Source: an uncultured Clostridia bacterium (GTDB lineage: Bacteria; Bacillota; Clostridia; Christensenellales; CAG-917). Taken from it: a DNA stretch of 64,000 bases. Location of the stretch: assembly GCA_944358385.1 (NCBI GenBank), contig CALVQW010000001.1:62001-126000 (forward strand). Reading direction: 5' to 3'. A program made the position numbers and the translations under genes. The notes beneath the pieces are model-generated. The model ran no database searches and was not told the origin of the DNA. It saw only the letters and a program-made list of their open reading frames with translations. Position 1 is the first letter of the stretch. Each line of letters starts with the position of its first letter. Shown here piece by piece: positions 59,259 to 64,000 of the stretch.

Positions 59259-59867
59259 TCAGTCCTCCGTTGGGAAAATGTTTTTATTGCTGCCGCGTTC
59301 GGTGCGCAGATGTTCGCTCTTGATGATGGCGACGATCTCCTCCGCGCACGTCCGAGCCACGGTGTTGGTGACCACATAGTCATAGGACGAGATATCCTTG
59401 CTCTCGGTCTCGATCTCTTTGAGCCTGCGTTCCAGGCTTTCGGGGCTTTCCGAGCCTCTGCCGATGAGCCTTGCTTTCAGAGCTTCCAGAGAGGGCGGCT
59501 GCACGAATATCGTCACACAGCCGGGATAGAGCTTCTTGATGTTCTTCGCGCCCACCACGTTGAGTTCCAAAAGAATGTCCACTCCCGCCGCGATGGGGTT
59601 GTCGATCTCGCTCTTCAAGGTGCCGTAGTAGTTGGTGAAAGTGCGCGTGTATTCCACAAACGCACCCTCGGCGATCTTCCTCTCAAACTCCTCTTCCGTG
59701 AGGAAGTAGTAGTTGACGCCGTCCTCCTCGCCCTGACGCGGCGCGCGCGTGGTGCAGGAGATGGAAAAACGTAAGGTGGGCAGCTCGTCCAGCACCATCT
59801 GTATGACGGTGCCCTTGCCCACTCCGCTGAAACCCGATATGACTATAAGCAGACCTTTCCTTTCCAT
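59259..59867 (-). CDS. gmk: Guanylate kinase
   Basis: Gmk phosphorylates GMP to GDP. The 202-aa product (start MERKGLLIVISG at 59867, GGAG upstream) has the P-loop SGFSGVGKGT (commonly SGPSGxGKST), the GMP-binding SISCTTRAPRQGEEDGVNYYFL, EYTRTFTNYYGTLKSE and the lid region. It follows yicC with a one-base gap. The small remA gene usual between yicC and gmk in Bacillus is absent. Confidence 0.95.
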   Translation of the reverse strand: MERKGLLIVISGFSGVGKGTVIQMVLDELPTLRFSISCTTRAPRQGEEDGVNYYFLTEEEFERKIAEGAFVEYTRTFTNYYGTLKSEIDNPIAAGVDILLELNVVGAKNIKKLYPGCVTIFVQPPSLEALKARLIGRGSESPESLERRLKEIETESKDISSYDYVVTNTVARTCAEEIVAIIKSEHLRTERGSNKNIFPTED

Positions 59868-59868
59868 A

Positions 59869-60744
59869 TCACTCCACATTCTGCGCCTGTTCGCGGATCT
59901 TCTCTATGTCGTTTTTCAACAAAAGCACGGTCTCGGTGACGGAGAGATCGTTGGCTTTGGAGCCTATCGTATTCGCCTCGCGGTTCATCTCCTGCACGAG
60001 GAAATCCAGTTTCCTGCCCACAGGCTCGCTCTGTTCCAGATAACCGCGCATGGCGGCGATGTGAGCTTTCAGCCTGCTTATCTCCTCGTCCACGGCGCAT
60101 TTGTCGGCAAAGAGAGCCACTTCCGTAGCCACACGCGACATGTCCGCGACCGCGCTGCCCAGCATCTCGATGATGCGTGTGGTCAGACGGCGGCGGTAGT
60201 CCTCCACCACACCGGGAGCGATGCGCTCTATCTTCTCCACCGACGCGCTCATACTGTCCAGCTTTGCCGTGATGTCCGCTTTGAGAGCCGCGCCCTCCCT
60301 TTCACGCATGGCGACAAGCCCTTCTATCGCGCCGTCGAGAGCGTTGAGCATGAGTTCCTTCAACTCGCCGTCATCCGCCTCGGCGACTTCGAGGGAGAGG
60401 ATGTCGGGATTTTTGGCGAGGGCGTACGCACCGATGTCGAAGGGCGCGCCCACAGCCTCGGCAAGCTCCTTGACGGCGGCAACGTATTTGGACGCGAGCG
60501 CGATGTCCGTCCTGTACTCCGCAGCCTTGGCTTCCTCCTGCCGATAGGTGACAAAGACGTCGATGTGACCGCGTGAGACCTCTTTCCCCACCGCCTTTTT
60601 GGCGTCGTCCTCGCAGAAAAGGAAACCTTTGGGCATCTTCATGCTCCAATCGAAGAACTTGTGATTGACGGTCTTGATCTCTACGACAATGCTCCTGCCG
60701 TCGCGTTCCGCCGTACCTTTGCCGTAGCCTGTCATGCTGCGCAT
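59869..60744 (-). CDS. yicC: YicC family endoribonuclease
   Basis: The 291-aa protein starts MRSMTGYGKGTAE (ATG 60744), the invariant YicC N-terminus. It ends with the DUF1732 helix pair including GRKLDFLVQEMNREANTIGSKAND. YicC proteins are RNA endonucleases. The open frame extends upstream but crosses the promoter and terminator, so the conserved start is correct. It is the first gene of the gmk-rpoZ-coaBC-priA series. Confidence 0.94.
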   Translation of the reverse strand: MRSMTGYGKGTAERDGRSIVVEIKTVNHKFFDWSMKMPKGFLFCEDDAKKAVGKEVSRGHIDVFVTYRQEEAKAAEYRTDIALASKYVAAVKELAEAVGAPFDIGAYALAKNPDILSLEVAEADDGELKELMLNALDGAIEGLVAMREREGAALKADITAKLDSMSASVEKIERIAPGVVEDYRRRLTTRIIEMLGSAVADMSRVATEVALFADKCAVDEEISRLKAHIAAMRGYLEQSEPVGRKLDFLVQEMNREANTIGSKANDLSVTETVLLLKNDIEKIREQAQNVE

Positions 60745-60772
60745 ATACGCACCCGCCCGAAGTATTTTAATC

Positions 60773-60802
60773 AGTATATCACAAAAATAATCGCGCCCGC
60801 AA
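60773..60802 (-). promoter_or_regulatory. Promoter of the yicC-gmk operon
   Basis: On the minus strand, TTGCGG (60797-60802) and TATACT (60773-60778) have an 18-bp spacer, about 30 bp before the yicC start. The -35 lies inside the terminator stem of the preceding gene. Confidence 0.7.
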
Positions 60803-60822
60803 TAGTTTGCGGACGCGTTTTT
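60792..60822. terminator. Terminator after the ligA-thioesterase unit
   Basis: CGCGTCCGCAA pairs with TTGCGGGCGCG (one mismatch) around a four-base loop. T-rich sequence lies on both sides (ATTATTTTT on the minus strand). Confidence 0.75.
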
Positions 60823-60844
60823 GCGTGCAGGTGACAAAAGTTTA

Positions 60845-61327
60845 TCAGAACTTTTCGCTGCGTCTCTGATTTCTGAGCGCGCGCCGTCGCGCTCCGGCGT
60901 TCCACTCTTCAAGCTCCTCCTCCGTGACCGGGATGAGTCCCGGCACTTCGGTAGGCTCCTCCTTTTCGTCCAGCGCGACAAGGATGAGATAGGCAACATT
61001 GATGAGTTTGCGCTCGCCGGACAGCTCCTCCACGAAAGTCCTTACGCACACTTCCATCGAAGTCCGCCCCGCATAGGTCATCTTGCCCGTCATGTACACG
61101 GTGTCGTTCACCCTTGCGGGCGCGCGGAATTCCAGCGTGTCCACGAAAACGGTGGTGACGTTGCGTTCGGAGTGCCTTCTCGCCACCACCGCGGCAAGGA
61201 TGTCGATCCATGACATCAGCGCGCCGCCGAACAATCGGTCAAAGCCGTTGATGTCCGACTGCGTGATGATGTGCACCTGTTCCGTCGCGGAATCCGACGG
61301 GTGTTTCACTCTCCTCTCCTCGCTCAT
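60845..61327 (-). CDS. Acyl-CoA thioesterase (hotdog fold)
   Basis: The 160-aa protein of the BFIT/YciA-like acyl-CoA hydrolase family has SDINGFDRLFGGALMSWIDILAAVVARRHS in the hotdog helix with the expected Asp, followed by FRAPARVNDTVYMTGKM and a Glu/Arg-rich tail. It hydrolyses acyl-CoA in the cytoplasm; chain-length preference is unknown. ATG at 61327 overlaps the ligA stop (ATGA). The longer upstream frame is a shadow of ligA. Confidence 0.88.
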   Translation of the reverse strand: MSEERRVKHPSDSATEQVHIITQSDINGFDRLFGGALMSWIDILAAVVARRHSERNVTTVFVDTLEFRAPARVNDTVYMTGKMTYAGRTSMEVCVRTFVEELSGERKLINVAYLILVALDEKEEPTEVPGLIPVTEEELEEWNAGARRRALRNQRRSEKF

Positions 61328-63300
61328 TTCTCCCCTCCTTCCCGCACGGGCAACTCTCCGCGCAGCATGGCATCGAACTGCCCTTCGTCTATGATCCTGA
61401 TGCCCAGCTTTTTGGCTTTGTCCAGCTTGCTGCCCGCATCCTCGCCCGCAAGCACCATGTCCACGGTCTTGGAGACGGACGCGGCGACTTCCCCGCCGTT
61501 CTCCTCTATGAGTGCCGTAGCCTGTCCGCGCTTGTAGGTGGGCAGCGACCCCGTCAGCACTATCCTGAGTCCCGTGAAAACGCCTTCTTTCTTCTCCTCC
61601 GTCCTCACCGTAACTCCGCACGCGAAAAGATCGGCGAGGAGTTTACGGTTGCTCTCCTCCGCAAAAAACGCGATGATGTTGTCCGCAAGCACTCCGCCTA
61701 TCCCGTCCACAGCGGTGAGAGCGTCGCGGTCGGCTGCGATGAGCGCATCAAAGCTGCCGAACCTCGCCGCAAGATCCTTCGCAGTCTTTTTGCCTATGCC
61801 GTCGATGCCGAGAGCAAAGAGCAAGCGATCCATGGTGGTGTCCTTCGCCGACTCGATGGCGGCGATGAGATTTGCCGCCTTCTTCTCGCCGAAACGGTCC
61901 AGCCACTCGATGTCCTCACGTCTCAGGCTCATAAGCTGCACGGGAGAGGTGATGTGCAGTTCGTTGTAAAACTGCTCCGCCGTCTTTTCCGAGAAACCGT
62001 CGATGTCCATCGCGTCCTTGGATGCGAAATGGTCGAGTGCGGAGACGATCTGCGGCGCACAATGTTCCCCCGTGCAGTAAAGGAAAGCTCCGTCCTCTTT
62101 GACGGGCGCACCGCACGCGGGACAGACGCGGGGTTTTTCCACCTCTCTTGCGTCGGGAGACTGCTCCGCCACTCCCGTGATCTCCGGGATGACGTCGTTG
62201 CTGCGGCGTATAAACACGCGGTCGCCTATGCGCACCTTCTTTTTGAGTATGTCGCCGTAATTGTTGAGGGTGGCGCGCTTCACGGTCACTCCCCCGATGT
62301 CCACCGGGTCTAGGACGGCAAGCGGGTTGAGCTTCGCGCTTCTGGACACCTGCCAGACCACATCTCTAAGCACCGTCGTCATCTCGTCCGCCTTGAACTT
62401 GTAGGCGATCGCCCATTTGGGGAACTTCTCGGTGTAGCCTATCTCGTCGCGCAACGCGGTGTCGTTCACCTTGAACACCACGCCGTCGATGAGGAAATCC
62501 AGGTCGGGACGCAGCTCGTTCACCTTTTCGGCGAAGGCAAAAGCCTCCTCCGCGCCTTTCAGCACCGTGAAATCGCTCTCTGTCTCGAAGCCCTCCTCTT
62601 TCAGGAACTCGTGCATCTCTCTTTGAGAAGAAAAGTGACGGTCACTGTAACCGATGTTGTATGCCATGAAGGAGAGATTGCGGGATGCGGTGACCGCGGG
62701 ATCGAGGTTGCGGATGGCACCCGCCGCGCCGTTGCGCGCGTTTTTCAAAGGCTCGTCACTCACAGCGTTGTAGGCACTTAGCGCACTGAGGCGCATGATG
62801 CCCTCGCCCTGGATCTCTATCCTGCCCGTATAACCTATCTTTCTCGGCACGCCCGCTATCGTACGCACCTGCGCCGTGACTTCCTCTCCCGTCACACCGT
62901 CTCCGCGCGTCGCCGCCTTCACCATCTCGCCCCCCTCGTAAAGGATGTTGAGAGTGAGTCCGTCGAACTTGTATTCCGCGGTGATCTCCGGCTCTTTGCC
63001 CACCACTTTGACTATGCGGGCATACCACTCGGCGATCTCCTCCTTAGTCCTGCACTTGTCCAGGCTGTAAAGGCGGAGAAGGTGCTTGGACTGCGCAAAC
63101 TTCTTCTGCGGCGCGCCGCCCACACGGTGAGTGGGAGAATTTTTGAGGGAGTAGCCCTCCGACTCTTCCAGCGCGCGCAGCTCGTCATACAGCTTGTCAT
63201 ACTCCGCGTCGGAGACGACGGGCGCGTCCTCCTCATAGTAGAGCGCGGCATATTTGTTGAGCTTTTCCACCAGCTCTTTCATTCTGTCGTAAGCGTTCAT
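61324..63300 (-). CDS. ligA: NAD-dependent DNA ligase LigA
   Basis: LigA seals nicks in replication and repair. The 658-aa protein has domain Ia (YEEDAPVVSDAEYDKLYDEL), the adenylation Lys in EYKFDGL near 110 and an OB domain. A Cys4 zinc finger follows (CPACGAP and YCTGEHC), then four helix-hairpin-helix segments around 450-560 and a C-terminal BRCT (GLRIVLTGSLPTYKRGQA). The frame begins at a GTG at 63306, but AAGGAG sits five bases before the ATG at 63300, which I prefer. It is coupled to pcrA. Confidence 0.96.
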   Translation of the reverse strand: MNAYDRMKELVEKLNKYAALYYEEDAPVVSDAEYDKLYDELRALEESEGYSLKNSPTHRVGGAPQKKFAQSKHLLRLYSLDKCRTKEEIAEWYARIVKVVGKEPEITAEYKFDGLTLNILYEGGEMVKAATRGDGVTGEEVTAQVRTIAGVPRKIGYTGRIEIQGEGIMRLSALSAYNAVSDEPLKNARNGAAGAIRNLDPAVTASRNLSFMAYNIGYSDRHFSSQREMHEFLKEEGFETESDFTVLKGAEEAFAFAEKVNELRPDLDFLIDGVVFKVNDTALRDEIGYTEKFPKWAIAYKFKADEMTTVLRDVVWQVSRSAKLNPLAVLDPVDIGGVTVKRATLNNYGDILKKKVRIGDRVFIRRSNDVIPEITGVAEQSPDAREVEKPRVCPACGAPVKEDGAFLYCTGEHCAPQIVSALDHFASKDAMDIDGFSEKTAEQFYNELHITSPVQLMSLRREDIEWLDRFGEKKAANLIAAIESAKDTTMDRLLFALGIDGIGKKTAKDLAARFGSFDALIAADRDALTAVDGIGGVLADNIIAFFAEESNRKLLADLFACGVTVRTEEKKEGVFTGLRIVLTGSLPTYKRGQATALIEENGGEVAASVSKTVDMVLAGEDAGSKLDKAKKLGIRIIDEGQFDAMLRGELPVREGGEK

Positions 63301-63302
63301 AT

Positions 63303-64000
63303 TCACTCCTTGACGATGCTCAGGCTGTTCACCGCTATTGCGAGGGCAAAGCGTTTGATGCCGAGTCCGTCAAATTCGATGGACGCGGTCATGCCGTCGC
63401 CCTCTCCCGCGATGTCGCGCACGACGCCGTTGCCGAAGCGGGTGTGCCGCACTTTGACACCGGGTTTGAACTCCGAAAGCGCGGGTGCGCCCGCCCTTCT
63501 CTGCGGTACGGAAACAAAGGACGCTAGCGGGTTGCGTGAGCCTGAAAACGCGGGCTTTGCCGCCGATTTCTGAGCCGCCGCCTGCACGGGCGCAAATGTC
63601 CTTACGGGAGGTTTATCCCCCTGCATTTCATATATAAACCTGCTTTTCGGGTTATTTTCCGTCCTTCCGAAGCGGAACCGTGAGCGCGTCCAGGAGACGG
63701 TGAGCCGCCGTTTTGCGCGGGTGACGGCGACGTACATCAGCCGCCTTTCCTCCTCCACGTCTCCCGACGACACCGCGTTCGCCGTGGGGAAGATGCCCTC
63801 CTCAAGCCCCACTATGAAAACGTTGTCGAATTCCAGCCCCTTGACGGCGTGGACTGTGGCAATGGTGACATAGTTTTTGTCGTCCATCTCGTCCGTGTCC
63901 GACACCAACGCCACGGACTGCATGAAGTCCGACACCGTGGCTTCCGGGTTGTCCTCAATAAAGTTGTTCACCGCGTCCACCAAGCCCTCGATGTTTTCAT
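63303..64000 (-). CDS. pcrA: UvrD/PcrA-type DNA helicase, C-terminal part (5' end outside window)
   Basis: The last about 232 residues of a superfamily 1 helicase are present; the frame continues past the window edge. Visible motifs are [28 protein letters not shown] (motif V), [19 protein letters not shown] (motif VI) and the PcrA C-terminal Tudor-like domain ([20 protein letters not shown]). PcrA clears RNA polymerase and removes recombinase filaments. The pcrA-ligA pair is typical of Firmicutes. Confidence 0.95.
   Translation of the reverse strand, partial: ENIEGLVDAVNNFIEDNPEATVSDFMQSVALVSDTDEMDDKNYVTIATVHAVKGLEFDNVFIVGLEEGIFPTANAVSSGDVEEERRLMYVAVTRAKRRLTVSWTRSRFRFGRTENNPKSRFIYEMQGDKPPVRTFAPVQAAAQKSAAKPAFSGSRNPLASFVSVPQRRAGAPALSEFKPGVKVRHTRFGNGVVRDIAGEGDGMTASIEFDGLGIKRFALAIAVNSLSIVKE

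Overview
The window is a 64 kb piece of a GC-rich (roughly 55-60 %) Bacillota chromosome, most likely class Clostridia. The evidence is the gene order: miaB-mutS-mutL-miaA; frr-uppS-cdsA-dxr-rseP; rimP-nusA-ylxR-ylxQ-infB-rbfA-nrnA-truB-ribF; nadK-argR-recN beside tlyA; and yicC-gmk-rpoZ-coaBC-priA-def-fmt-rsmB-rlmN-rsgA-rpe-spoVM-rpmB-asp23-fakA-recG. All are classic Firmicutes housekeeping blocks. A 26-codon spoVM-like gene, found by reading between rpe and rpmB, suggests a spore-forming ancestry. An OLE RNA with its OapA membrane partner points to an anaerobic Clostridia-type lineage.

Layout. 1-3.4 kb: 3' part of thiI and a class A PBP on the minus strand. 3.5-11.7 kb: plus-strand operon miaB, mutS, mutL, miaA and a YnbB-type PLP lyase. 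11.7-14.6 kb: the only clearly accessory stretch. It has about 1.2 kb of AT-rich non-coding DNA with degenerate repeats and A-tracts, then four consecutive small-RNA-like units, each with a near-consensus sigma-A promoter and a U-rich end (two are paralogues of each other). A 35-bp copy of the ribF 5' end, a 5'-truncated acyltransferase and an XRE regulator follow. 14.8-33.7 kb: minus-strand information-processing and isoprenoid/phospholipid blocks, ending with pyrH, tsf and rpsB. The gene at the ancestral polC position keeps only N-terminal, OB and exonuclease parts. 34-39 kb: DUF1292, ruvX, an ABC exporter and an unrecognised membrane-anchored protein. 39.2-45 kb: RNase P RNA, recN, argR, nadK, tlyA, oapA and the OLE RNA. 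45-64 kb: the long recG to ligA/pcrA series on the minus strand, with only rpmB on the plus strand.

How it works together. Most genes sit in tightly packed operons whose starts and stops overlap by 1-11 nt (often ATGA), so translational coupling is the rule, and I used those overlaps plus Shine-Dalgarno sites to pick starts. Themes are DNA repair (mutS, mutL, recN, recG, priA, ligA, pcrA), translation and ribosome assembly, tRNA modification, MEP-pathway and undecaprenyl lipid synthesis, and cell-wall synthesis. The strongest candidates for new biology are the small-RNA cluster at 12.88-13.52 kb and the polymerase-less PolC. The OLE RNP is a known but still poorly understood system, here in a non-obvious host.
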